From the NCBI RefSeq assembly GCF_037038585.1, contig NC_092560.1:58335049-58399048 (forward strand): DNA of 64,000 bases. The letters run 5' to 3'. The translations under genes were made by a program, and so were the position numbers. Positions 10,840 through 23,600 of this stretch are shown here, piece by piece (position 1 is the first letter of the stretch; the number at the start of each line of letters is the position of its first letter). The notes under the pieces are model-generated. The model made no database searches. It was given only the letters and a program-made list of their open reading frames with translations, and was not told the origin of the DNA. The stretch is from Patagioenas fasciata. Its lineage: Eukaryota > Chordata > Aves > Columbiformes > Columbidae.

Positions 10840-11500
10840 GGGCTCCGCACAGCAACCACATTTCGGGTTGGCTTTACCACGGTCAGCAAGCCCGCCGGGG
10901 CCTCCGCCAGCGCTGAGCGCAGCGCCGCGCAGGGGGGCGGCGGGAAACTGCGCGAGAGCCCCGCCCCCTTCCCGCCCGCCCCGCACACGGCGCCCTGGGA
11001 AGCGGAGTCCTGCGCGGCGCAGCGCCCGCTGACTGCCGCAGCGCCGCCGCCCTCGGGAACTACGCGGCCCGTCCCGCCCGCCGCCGGGAGCCTCCTGCTA
11101 CCCCCCCGGCTCGGGGTGCTTCCTGTTGCTGCTGCGGGAGCGCTGGGCTGCTGGAGCAGAGCGAGGCGGTGCAGTCACCGCAGGTAGAGAAGTCGCGTCC
11201 GGTTGCGTGGCGCCAGCCGGAAGTGCCCTCGGCCCCGGTGGGGCGCGGGGCGGGAGGGGCGGCTCAGCGGGGTCGCGCTGCGGGACTCTGGGGTGTCGGG
11301 GCGGCTTCGCGAACACGCTGCGGCGGATGTCGCCACCTCCTCCTCTCCGGCCGAGCGCCGCCGGCAGCCCGGCTGGCGCAGCCCCTGAGGGGCTGGCGGG
11401 CCGGCGCAGCTGCGGGGCTGCCTCTCCCCGGGGCGGGCTCGGCTCCCCGCGGCGTATCTGCGGCGAGTGGGGCCGGGGCGGGGAGGCAGAAGCTGACCGG
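10840..11500 (+). promoter_or_regulatory. SLC38A9: CpG island, probable SLC38A9 promoter
   Basis: The base composition switches abruptly to GC-rich with dense CpG, unlike the AT-rich flanks. It has several GGGCGGG/CCCGCCC Sp/KLF-type boxes and a CCGGAAGT ETS-type site at 11217-11224. It is the only CpG island upstream of SLC38A9 on its strand, apart from the one assigned to DDX4. Six-frame open stretches here are a by-product of GC richness. The exact transcription start cannot be read from sequence. Confidence 0.75.
11100..11183 (+). other. SLC38A9: candidate non-coding exon 1 of SLC38A9
   Basis: Inside the CpG island, CACCGCAG|GTAGAG at 11183/11184 is a fair 5' splice site. It would remove the 6.3-kb interval up to the acceptor of the first coding exon (17524). 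The 5' limit is arbitrary, and another donor in the island could be the real one. Confidence 0.35.
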
Positions 11501-11661
11501 CGGCACCTGGTGTGCTTCACATGGAACGTGTTGTGTGGGGAAATGGACAAACATCGGAGCGTGGATCTGATGTACAGAAACGGCATGAAAGCTTTCCGGG
11601 CGATTCAGAAATCACGGAAAGGGTTACATCGGTTTTAACGGGCCTGTGGACGCATTAACCT

Positions 11662-11676
11662 AAAAAAAAAAAAAAA
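11662..11676 (+). repeat. poly(A) tract
   Basis: About 15 A immediately downstream of the CpG island. I see no retrocopy attached to it. Confidence 0.85.
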
Positions 11677-11923
11677 AGTGTATATGAAGGATTAAAGTAT
11701 TTAAATTAATCTCTAAGGTGATAACTTCATGTTTTTGTAAGTATGTCTTTACAGTCTCCACAAAAAAAAAAGAACTCTGTGTACAAATAATAGATGCTCT
11801 ATCTATTAGAAGGCAAATCCAATTAACATTCCATTTCTTCTTAGTTAGATTTATTATCTGGCAACAACCACGTACCCAGTGGTTCAGTCTGAGATACACA
11901 GAAGCTCAACAGTGTTTCATCTT

Positions 11924-12008
11924 GTACAGAGTGTTTCAAAAAGATTGACCGAACTTGAAATCAAAGACTGAATCCAACTGGATCCATCTTTTTCGAACAC
12001 CCTGTATA
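11924..12008. mobile_element. TA-flanked inverted-repeat element, Tc1/mariner-like MITE remnant
   Basis: TA, then CAGAGTGTTTCAAAAAGAT..., about 79 bp, ends ...CTTTTTCGAACACCCTG and then TA. The two ends are inverted repeats matching at 19 of the outer 24 positions, and a TA dinucleotide borders each side, as for Tc1/mariner insertions. No coding capacity. The family call rests on ITR form only. Confidence 0.5.
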
Positions 12009-15000
12009 ATAAAGAGTCCCCAAAAAGTTACTAACTTACATTGCTTGTACTGTTCTAATAATTTTCAACCCATACAGTTGTAGGAGAATATGGACAAGCT
12101 AACTGGTGGCAAGCTGTCTCAGTTTTAAGGAGCTCTGAATATATGCTACTACTCTTAGGACCAGTATAGCATTCTTCAGTCCTTTGTGATGGAGGACTTG
12201 CTGCCCCAAAAGAGGAACCAAGGAACTTTTCTGTCCTGACTTTAAGTTGTTTTCTTTCAGGGTGCAGCCTGCTTACTTCTCACAATTTATGCGTACACAG
12301 CCTGTGGTTTACTTGAGATTTATGTCTTGACCTTTATTCAGCTATTCATCTGCTCAGAATTTAGGAGGAGACCAGATCACACTGCGTAGCACTTTTAAAA
12401 ATAGTTTTCCTTATTTGAACTAAATACGCTCATTAGTGGATTCTTGCATCTAAACCATGAGTGTGAGGTGAGGTTTTGGGAGTAGTGACTTTAAATAAAA
12501 AATGAAACAAAATGTGTCCACCATTTAAATTATAATGGTTTAATTTGTGTAATCTAATTGACTGGGAGCTGTGCTTTTAAGAACCATTAGAAATCTCAAA
12601 ACAGAAAAAAACCAAACTACTGCTGCGCATAAAATAAGAACAGCTTTTGGTGGTAAAATTCCTTCCAAAATCCTTTATGACTGCAGTTGTAATTAAATGG
12701 GTTGAAAAGTAACAAGGTATAGATGACTAAATTCTCTGATTGCTGATATTAAAGCACATGACTTCCAAATTAAGAGTTCTGGCTTTGTGATGACTGGTTC
12801 CCTGCCTCTTGTTCTACACCGGGAAATTGTTACAGAACCACTGCCAGCGTTTGTGAACTAACTTCAGCTTTAGTCACATAGAGCATAAACAGCTCTCAGA
12901 GCTGCAGCTGCACTGGTAGCTATAATGGCGTGGTAGGGGCTGTGCTAGTAGTGCCCCACTCTACCTTTCTATCCCTGCTCTCTGTGGAAGGTTCTCTGAT
13001 GAAAAGCAGCCCTACAAACCGGCTAAGCAGAATCTGTGCATGTGGGATGACTGACTAAATGAATACAGTTTTGTTCCTGCTATGGGATGAACTTGCTTGG
13101 TAACCCTCTTGCATGGACTGGGCTGTAAATCCGAATGATCTGTCAGTATGGGTGTTTCATGTTAAAGTGTTGACAAACACATCTGTAGCCAAGCCATAAC
13201 TACTGTTGTTAGATTCACAGTGCAAGCAAAGTGTAAAAACATTTTGCTGTCCAGTACAAAGAAGACCAGATGACGGCACGGCCACCAGGCTAGAATGAGG
13301 TTTCTAAATCTACTGGGTCCTTGTTTTACCTCCTTGCCACTTTTCTGACTTTGTAACCAGGAGAGAGAGACTGAACCTGAAGGCAGTGAAAGCAGAAACT
13401 CCTAGGGGCAAGTCAGTGAGGACTGATGAACACCTAGCACTGTGGAGAGTACCATCTGAAAGTTGTGTGTAGTGTAGCCTGGAGTGGAACTGAGAAAAAT
13501 ATCATGTGTACCTGCAGGTATTGCTTCACAGTTTATGACCAGCAGCATAAAACCTGGATTATTAAGTTCTCATCCACTTATTTTCTTTTGCTGCCCTTCC
13601 GATGTAGTCCTTCAGCTGTTTTTAGGAGAATTATAAATAAGGCAAGATGGCATACTAGGTCATCTTTGCCACAGGAAACCAGTGACGACATATCCTGAAA
13701 AAAAAGGCATGACTGGATTCAAGGTCTGTGCTGGCTTTGATCATTGAAAGATACGTTGACAGTAATGGTGTTTGAATATGTAGGTGGTTAGATATTAGTG
13801 ATGGTTAGGGCTGTGTTTAGAGTATATGATAAGAAAAAGTAATTGCTGTTTTAAGCCCTTGCCCAGAAGAGAAGCCCAAATTTGTTTTAGCAAGAGTTTG
13901 GGCAGACATTTTAATATCTGGAAGAGTATCTCAAGTTTCCTTCTAGATGTAGCCATTCTTTCATATGTGAAAGGAGGACGAATGAGTGTGCTTTAAGGCA
14001 GTGTGCAACAATTCTTAAAAGATTCTGCTGTCAACATTGCTCTCAGTTTGTGGGGGTTTTGGTATAACAAAGGTATGTTAAGAACAAAATTTAATTATAA
14101 TAGCTGTTATGGAAGACCTTCCTTTTAATGACTGTGCTAGATACAGACATGAAAGTTTAGGAGGGTGTTTTCGATAGCACTTAACGTTGACTTTCATGTG
14201 GATAGCAGAGCTGGAGTATTTCCTCCTGGGCTCAGAAGTGCGTGGAAGATTAAGTAGCAGGTGCTTTGTTACATGATAGGTTAGGAGTTCCACAAGCAAA
14301 ACCAAAGCCAAAACTTAGTTGAAAAGGAGAGAAATATGGGTGCAGAGAAAACACTCATACAGCCTTTTCCTCTCAGCACACTGCAGGGGAAAATAGAATT
14401 TCTTCATTTGTTCCTTCGTTATCAGTAATATTGTAGTTGTGGGAGAATGCAGTTAGCACTGTCTGCGACCTTGATCTCTGCTGTACAAGTTAAGAGAGGC
14501 AAGACCTTATGTTTGTGGCAGAAAGCAGGGCCCTGCAGGTGAAAGAAGAGAACTTGCAGTAGAGTATAGAATGGTGACACATGGCAGAGGACCTCGAGAG
14601 ACAAGGGTTTTTAGAGGAGAATGTAAGGTGCACTATGTTGAGGAGAAAATCCCTGTTTCTCATTCATTACCAAATATGTTGCAAAGTGAACCCAGTAACT
14701 GTGCACAGGTAATTGAAGACAGAAACCTGTGTTTAGAAGGACAGAGGTTGCAAAGTTGAAGTATTTGAAGATTGGAGTATTAAACCTAGATAAGTTTAAT
14801 GAAGGTGAAAATCTAAGTTGCCTAGGTGGTCTTAGTTGTCTCAATACATAAGATGTTGATTAGAAATATTTATCGAAGTATTATTTTTCTTAAGATGGAC
14901 AGTTGTCAGAGAATGTTTTGTTCGAGCAGCAAAGTGATAGTGTTCAGTTCACTTTTGCATGAGGCTGATCTGCCTTATTTGTTTCTCAACAAACCATCCT

Positions 15001-17524
15001 TGTGGATGTTTTTTGCAGTGCTAGTATGAATCACAGCTAAGTTTAATGTAAAAGTTAATTTCTCTTCACAATGTGTCTTTTAGCTAAGGCAAATATTGGC
15101 ATTATCTTTATTCTAAGGATACAGAGTAAAGCACAGGAAAAATCCACTAGAAAGATGAGAATTAACTGTGCCACCACAAACAGGGAGGAAAGACAGAATG
15201 AGCAGCAAGGGACAACAATTACTTTAATTCGTAGCACTGCTGAAGACAAAGTACTCTGCATTCATATCACCAGCTCCAGGTACACTACAGCTAATAGGAA
15301 CCTCTTTCCCACTTGCAGGAAAATTCAGTTTGACAACAGATGAGTTGGGTATCTTTAAGACAACCTTCTCCATTTCCAAGCAGTCATACATTAATACCTG
15401 GAAATCTCTCTGAATGCAACAGTGGCCTCACGGAAACTGTAACCATAGTGTATCATAAAATACACAAAAAAAGAATGAGGTTTTCCAAGCAATTTTGATT
15501 TTTTTTGACATGAGTTGTTTGTATTTGACTTCCCAGTCCTGATGATAAGCTTTTAAGACCCTATAGAGAATACCACATGTCAAATCACAGGTTTTTAAAA
15601 TAAACATCTAGAGCAAGGGGACCACGCATCAGATAGCTGGTATAAAAAAATTACTTGGATAAACTAGGACACTAGGAAAGTAAGCCGTTGAGAAGAGGTT
15701 ATTGTAATGGAAATTGTCAGGGAATAAATTCAGGTAGCACAACTCATTCCATCCCATATATTAAAAATGTTTATTTGGAATGCAGTCCAGCCAAAAGGGG
15801 TAGAAATTAGATAAAATGGAGGTTAATCAGGTTCATTCTTCTTCATTTTACTCTTCTGCTTACAATTTTCTTTTAGGCTATACTGGTTTCAGCTGCAGCC
15901 TTTACATATGTGACATCTGCATCTGTTTATAAACTAATCAATTTGCTGGTCATAAGCTTCACCTGTCCTCAGCAATAAGCATGTAAAAAAGTAAACTGTG
16001 TTCACCAATCCAGCTTTTAAGTAGGCCGTAAAGAGTCAGTAAGCAGCAACTTTGTAAGCCCCAAATCAGTTTGTCAAGCCAAACTTAGTGTATGGTATGT
16101 TTTGTAAAGATTGTTTTTCTTTACAGAATACTATAAAGTGTTCTGGATCCTTTATAGCCATAGCACAGAGAAAATCAAACTGATGAGGAATGTTGTCTGC
16201 ATTTGTCAGAATTGTAAAGCACAAATACAGTATTTATAACAGGTTTTAAGAAAGGGATGTGTTCAAAGTAGTATCTTAAATTAGCATTTAATATCTGCTT
16301 AATCTGCACCATAAAGCAAGGCCTGTGGGAGGAAGAGATCTCAGTACCACAGTCTTCTGGAAGATTCTGGCTAAAATAACATCTGAGCATTTGGGATTTG
16401 AATTTATTTCAAATTTCAGTTCAGCCATTAGGAATTTGAATTTTCATTTACATTTTTCTGGCTAAATCCAATGTGTGATTTGAATTCACAGTTACAAAAT
16501 GCAGAACAAGTGAGGGTCTCTTTTTGAGACCTAGGTGTATCTTTTCAGAAAAAGCATGCAGGATATTAAGGTGAAAAAGAGAAAAGAATGGAATGAAAGA
16601 AGATGATACCACATTACCAGTCTTCTGCCTGATACCGCAGGTGAGGTCTTAGGAGGAAAGAGGTTATAGAGTCTAGAATGACCATTAAAAGCAAAAAATA
16701 GAAGTCCATGAAGGCTACTGCAGTGAGTCCAGTGTGTGGACTGTAATTCAGAGTAAGTAGAATTCCATTAGCTTAAAAGTCATCTGTTCTCCTTTGTTTG
16801 GCCAGAAGTGCTCTAAACATTATCATTAATGCATTATTAAACTATTCATTGCCTTTAATTCAAAGACTGCAATAATCTGATCTTTATTCTGGGAAATAAA
16901 CTGGAAAACTTCATAGATGTCTGCTGCAAAGTTTGAAGTAATTTAGTGAAACAATAGTCTCTAATAACTGTGATAAATTGTTCTCAGCTGTACCACTACA
17001 AATTGGAAATACAGCTGCTTTTAAAATGACAATGGTCTTACAGCGGAGCAGTAAGAAAATTAGTCCTGTGCTTTGAAAGCAGGAAGACCTACTTATATAG
17101 GTATATACTTAACTTTAATTTGCACACAGTGGACTTTATTCTTAGCTATGATATCTCAAAGGATATTCAGATTCTGAGACTTGATTTTTACAAATCTGTT
17201 TCAGTCCCACTATAAGCAACAGCATCCTTTAATTTATATTTCCCGTTGTGGGGCTGAAAGAGATTCATAGCACAATTGTACATTGACCACTTTGCTTAAA
17301 TGGACGGTGTGTTGTAAAAGATACTGTCCCCGCTGTACTTGCCCTGTGATGTTTGCATTATGGAATGAGAATTCTCGAGTGGCAAGTTCAAGGGATTTTC
17401 TCGTGATTTTCACCCGAAGAGCTTCGGAAGCAGTGGGACTCTGGCAGTGTTCTATTTGTAGCAGGGACACAGTTTCACTTAACTCCAGTTGTCTCACTTC
17501 TTCTTTTTTTTTTTTTTTGGTCAG

Positions 17525-17671
17525 GATAACTCAGAGAATCTAGAAGAAGGAGGCACATTCACCAAGTATGGAAGAGGACACCAAACCTCTCTTGGTTCCT
17601 GTGGGAGGTGATGAAAGCGATTATGGAATCATGAATATACAGTTCAACCCAGAAGATTTTAAGTGCAAAAG
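17525..17671 (+). CDS. SLC38A9: SLC38A9 first coding exon (43 nt 5' UTR plus codons 1-35)
   Basis: The acceptor is a long T-tract ending TTTGGTCAG at 17524 and the donor is AAAAG|GTATGAGG at 17671. The ATG is at 17568. It encodes an acidic start (MEEDTKPLL) and then MNIQF..PEDF, which matches the human MNIQFEPSD region. The first 21 residues differ from human, as is usual for this tail. The exon ends in phase 2. Confidence 0.93.
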
Positions 17672-20600
17672 GTATGAGGAAGACTGAACCTATGGAATTA
17701 TTATACAGCAATGAGTTGTTTAATCTTTGCTTTTAGCAACAGAATCCTACAGAGACAGACTAGCATTTGGAAAACAGGGTATGAGTACAAATAGTTCTTA
17801 CTCCATCTTTATATGATATTATTTCCAAGCACCAGGTGAACAGATGTTCATATTGTGCTTTGTTTATAAGGATAGGACTTTCCTATTGATACCACTTCAG
17901 AGGGAGTGCTCCAATAAGAACTTTGCACATAGCTTTTAAAGTATTGAAGCATGATGGTTTTTCTTTAACACAACAAACTAAAGTCTCGAGACTGTGCAAG
18001 AAAGCTTGCCAGATGGTATAGATAAATGGCTGTCAGTGTGTGTAAATGGCTCTGTACACATGTGATGTATTCACTATTACTGAGGGAACTGGGCAACCTT
18101 TACTGCCTTTAAGAAAAAAATGTAGCGTTTTTTGAGCTTGAGCAAACATGAAAAATTTGACAGCCCAGCCCTATTGTCATACCTGCAAAAATAATACCTG
18201 TGTAGCTAAGTGGTTGTTCTGCATGTTTTTTTAGAGTTTTAACTGCTCTGCTCCCAGAAAGAGGTGAGAGTGGGAGATTTCCTTTGCTGTTTCAGTTCAG
18301 ACTTCTGTGAGGTGCTCCTTTAACCAAAACTGAGTTCAGGGTGGAAACTGTCCTTCTGATGGTAGCTGGAGGCACCAGCTCTGCTCTTTCAGATGAAGGA
18401 ATGGTCCGGTGCTACCTCTTGGACCCTTGTTATGTCTCTTTTTTTCCCCTTTGCATCATTCAGCATTGGATTTCTGTAGAGCAGTTTTCCTGAAAGAGCT
18501 GAAGATGGCACTATTGTATCCTCCTGTTGGAGCCCACTTCATTAAAAAAAAAAAGGTTCTTGCTAGTGTTTTGCTGCTGTCTCAGACTGCAGCTTTGGAA
18601 AGCCATGAGAGCTACTTACCTGTTTGCCAGGGGCTAAACAATCTCTCTTTTCTCTGTGACCGAAGGATAAGGGTCTGAATGAGCCCAGGGGCACAAACAG
18701 AATGCCGGTGTAGGAGCATACAGAATTGCGTATCTAAAGGTCATGAAATCGGGAAATTTCAGGTGGGAAAAGGAAATGTGCAAAATGAATTCTTGCTTTA
18801 TCTTTCTGGGGAGTGTCTGAGTGCCTCGTGGCCCTCCTGGTATAAAAAGACTTGTAATTTTTATGGCTTTTGGGAGCTGCTTGTGTCAGAGGAAGTATAT
18901 ATTCTGTTTGAGGAGACATGGGTTTCAGGTGATAGTGGTGATGCAGTAGCAATGAGAGAAGTTTACACCTTTGCAATATATCAAAATGCCAAGATCCACT
19001 TTTGAAAAGTGAGGTTAGGTATTGTTTCTTGATTATGTGTTTTTCTTCTGTTAAGTTTGGAGACTCAGCTTCTTAAAAGGTCACAGCATGTGGCATTTGG
19101 TTCCCTCCTTAAAAGCAGAAGTGTGTACTTGGGTTGTGTTCCCACTTATACAACCTCCAGCCTTGCAGATCTGAGTGCTTTGTCCTTGTTGCTCCTGCCT
19201 GGAGTTCATTCTCCCATTTTCTACAGCCTAGTCTTCTGTCTTCCAAGTATGCAGAGGCGCAAAGATGAAGGGTGTCAGGAAGGACTGAAAATTGTAATCG
19301 GGCAAACCAAAGTTGAACCTGTATCTCTCTGCATGTTAGAAGAGACAGCCATAGTCTTCAGAAGGAGTGAGGAAGAACAGGCCATCAGGGTCTCTCAGTC
19401 GTGGTGAGAGCAGTGATTGGTTTTAAGGCCTTCTTCATTAGAGCTTCAGGGAGTAGCAGTTCCACGGAAAGAGGTTTATCAAACAGCACAAGTGCAATAG
19501 CATGTAGTTTACTCTGTCTAGTTGGCTCCTTTTTTGACTTGCTATTCAGAAACCTGATCAGATGTAGGTGGATGGTCATTTTGCTTTGATTGAGATAGCT
19601 CTTGAAGTGTTTTGTGTGATTTGCTTACGATCACTGTTTGTCTTTCTTAGTGCTGTTCTGTTCTTTTGTTTGGGTTGTTTGAAGGCGTTTACATAGTTAT
19701 TTGGTTTTCTTAACAGCATGGAGGGTCTGGGGTTTTTGAAAGGCATGCTTTCAGTGTTTACATAAGAACAATAAGCTAATTGTTTTTTAGAGTTGTAAAT
19801 TATTTTGTGTAGTATTCTTTTGCTAATTTGAGGGAAATATAAAGCCACTCTTAATCCTCTTAAAGAGGATGTTATTGTTCTTCACAATGACCCGAGTTAC
19901 TCACACCATATTAGATGCATTTTTCTCATTTTGTAGCTCCCTTTAAAAATCAGAATGTCATTGCTGCAATGGCTTATTGATGATTATTGTATGCAAGAGG
20001 AGGGAGTTCCTTTTTTTCTTCTGACTGCTGTTTAAATCTATTTATTGTCAACAGATACTGCAGTTGTGTTCAGGAATACTTGAACCTACAAAGAAACAAA
20101 AGATGTTTTGTGTTGGTTGTTTTGCATAAGAAAAAACTTGACAATGCCCTCTGCTAAAAGGAGATCAAGCCACCTTCTTTTTTTTATTCATTTCAAAATC
20201 CAGTAGTGTTTTTGCACAATGTAGGAGAGATCAGCAGGTGAAATTAAACAGTTATAAATTAAATAGTGTCTGTAGATGGCAGTAGGAGAAACCTTTTTCA
20301 TGCAAAAGTGGTTGGTTCCGTTTTGTTTTCAAATGCCTTACAAAAAGGTAGAGAATGGTTGGGACTAACCTGTGCAGAACTACCGTTTCTACATTAATTA
20401 CACATTTACCTCTCCACAGCCATGTTGTCTTTTTACTCCATTGCCTGCTTTTCACTTTTCTGTGTTGTTAACATTTTTACTAGTTCCTAATATTACTGTT
20501 TCATAACTGGGACAAATTAGAACGTTATTAATTAAGATTCTTTGTCAGAGGAGAATAGAATAGCTTTGCCTTTGACACAGAAGAGGGAACAATGCTTGAA

Positions 20601-23600
20601 ATGTGGTATGATAAAGCTTATGGTTCTCCATTTGCTAAAATGGGTGTCTTGTGAGCAACAGAGGTGACTTAGTATTATGTCAATTCAGACAGCTTAGAAA
20701 GTTAGAACCAAGTTAGTAACGGAATTCTTTGGAACAAGTTTCCTTAAGAGAAATACATTGACATCTGTGACGTTTCTATCTAGACGAGCAGTTTGTGAAA
20801 TAGCAACCTATGAGTATATTTTTCTTTTCACGTTTTTTCACTTTAATTTCCATGATAGTGAATCAGTTTTACTACTTAGTTCCTCCTGTGCCGTATACAG
20901 CATTCCTATAATAATTTGGTGACTCAGTATAATAATAAGGCCATAGGAATTTACGAGATTTATTTCTGTGTATTAATCCTATTGCATCCCTGAAAATTAA
21001 CTGATTGATGTGGGGTGTCAAACAAATCTATGCATTAAGCTAAAGGAGCTGCCTGTGGTCTTTTTGAAGGAAAGAAATTGTTAAGCATCCTGTAAATAAG
21101 GTTTTTCATATTTATTTAAATATTAAAAGTTCGTCCAGTGTGAAGTCATTAATACCATCATGTGTGGCCAAAAGACACTAACACAAAAACCTGTATTATA
21201 TTGTAGCAGCTTAATAATCAGAACACTACTTTTGATCAGATGTCCAGAACCAGTTGTCTGCTGTTTAAAAATGGTTCAGCAAAGGTACTTGGAAAACAAT
21301 ATTATTTAGTTTCAGACTTCTTGAGATAGATGTTTACCATGCTGCATCATTGCTCTGCAAGATTTAGTACATTGCTTCAAGTATCTGGAAAAAAGATGTA
21401 GCACCCTTATGGATGCTAGCAATTGCAAAATGGCATGTGGTTTGCCAAATAAATATTCCTATTGTGCTGTTGCCCTTAACCCTCCAAATCCAACACTTGA
21501 ACTTTGCTTAGTACAGTATTTGGAAGCAACTTAAATCACAACTATCTCTTATCATTTTTTTTGCTTGCTAAAATTCCTACCAAAGTTCATAATGTGAGGA
21601 AGTTTGGGCAGAAGCCGTCTTCTCTCGTTTCATGGACCAGCACTGTAATTCTTAGCAGCTATCCCCTTGTGTGAGTAAGAAATAACTAGCAGATGAGAAG
21701 CTGCAACTTTTCTGAGTGTGGTTTCTGAAGGACATGTGCAGGGTTTAGTGTATGGGAGGTGTGGATGTCCTGAGTCTTGTCCATACTCATCGTACTGTGG
21801 AAAACAGCTGTGTTTTGCTGGTGTGTTTGCCTTGGTAAAAAGTGCATTGTTTTTCAGGCTAGCTAATTGGTTTTTTTAGTACGAATATAATGAATTCATT
21901 GCACACTATAGTCTGTCTCAATGCATGGAAATGGTCTGTGCCATTTTGTGTTAATAGTCACATCCTCCAGTCATGTAACCTCTCCCAGATCACATTGTCC
22001 CACATCCTTTTCATAATCTTTTTGCCACATGAGAGATATAATGTGATTGCCTGTATAAATCAGAAAGTTTTCTAGGAATCTGTTACAGCTGCTGATGCTT
22101 GCATGTGCAGAGTGCCAGTCTGCTAGACTTCAGGTCCATAAAGGGAAATTTCCAAAATACATCCCAGATTATGTCTGACCTGCTTTGGGCTTCAAACTTC
22201 TTTGAATCTTGTCAGACTTCTGTCTGAGTGTGCCCTGCCACCAGTTTTTGTTGTGGGGGTAGCTGGAGGCTGAGAAGCTACCTTGATCCTGCACGGAGTG
22301 CTGCCCTCTGCCGGTGGAGGTCTGGGAGGAAGGTTGCATCCCAGCCTGCCCTCAAAGCTTCTGTCAGTGGCGTTTTCAAAGACATCTGTAAAATTGGTGA
22401 GTGGGCAGTCTATTTTAGCATAGTCACTTGCTCAGTAAGACTAGAGGTGCAGTGGGACCCTGAAAAGAAGACAATTAATTACTGCGTTAGATAATTTTCA
22501 TTCTCAACAGATGCACACCAAGAAGGGGATTAGCCCAAGTGCTGGCAGCATTAAACATCTGCGCTTCAAGGGGCACAAGGCAGCAGCAACAAATACACAG
22601 AATTTCTGTGGGGTTGTTTTTTGGTTTGTGGTGGGTTTGGTTTTGTTTTTTCCCAGTGACTGGTTCAGCCCAATAAAATTTAAGCTGAAACAAGTGAAGT
22701 CCTTTAGAGCTGAAAGTCCATGAGTATTTTTGTATGTTACGTACCTATGGAACTAGTTAGCCCTGTGTGCCTCTGACTTGAGTCAAATAGCTATCGCTTA
22801 AAAATTATTCCTGTTTAATTGTAGCATCTCTCTTAAATGTTGTCAAGAACACTACAGAAGTCCACGCACAAAACAGGGATTTTCCCCTTGTCATGGAAAA
22901 AAAAGAAGTCAATTGAGGATATTTTAAAAATTGAAAGTGTGTTCACTTTTGTTTCAGTAAGTGGGAAATGCCTTAGCAAATCTCAACCATTTTTTCCGTG
23001 ATGAAGATGTGAGAATTAAGGAAGAAGAGAGTTAATGAAGAACTCTCTTTCCTTCTCAAGAAGAAGGAAAGAATGAATTTGTGGAGAAGAAAGTTATTTT
23101 TCTGTTTTCCACTTCCGCCTGTTAGTTTTTATTAATCCCATAGATAGTTTTTATTAATCCCACAGTTACTCTTAACTGCTGTGTCATGTTAAGAAAACAC
23201 GAATAAGGACCTACCTTCATCTCTTCCGAAGATACTACAACCAGCTTCAGAGCTGTATTCCTTTTTCTTCCAGATAAAAGGTTGTGCTATGGCACAAAGG
23301 CTTAATGATTCACTGGGAAAGAGAATGGGACCTTTGTCGTGGAATTGAGAGCTGAACCAGGAGGGGTTGACCGAGTTCTTTTGTAATCTGAGCCAAAAAT
23401 GGATATTGAAAAACTGTCGATTCAAATAGGCTTTGCTCCTATAACAGGAAGAATGGCGTGGATTTATTGCTGACCTAATTTCTGATCTTGGTAGCCTGAA
23501 ACTTGTGATCTGTACTTTTGTGGGTTCTTGTTTTAGGGCAGTTCATGTTTCTGCGTGATTTAAACATCAGTCTGGACAAAGAAGATCAGAAAGCTGTTGA

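Larger units (their letters stand above)
11184..17524 (+). other. SLC38A9 5' intron or introns
   Basis: It holds the rest of the CpG island, a poly(A) tract and the inverted-repeat element at 11924-12008. Additional 5' UTR exons may exist but cannot be identified by reading. No coding exon seen. Confidence 0.55.

Noticed and set aside
11098..11638. Overlapping 96-170-codon open frames on both strands in the CpG island
   Set aside because: Stop codons are rare in GC-rich DNA; the peptides are low-complexity Ala/Gly/Pro/Arg without recognisable domains, and both strands are equally open.
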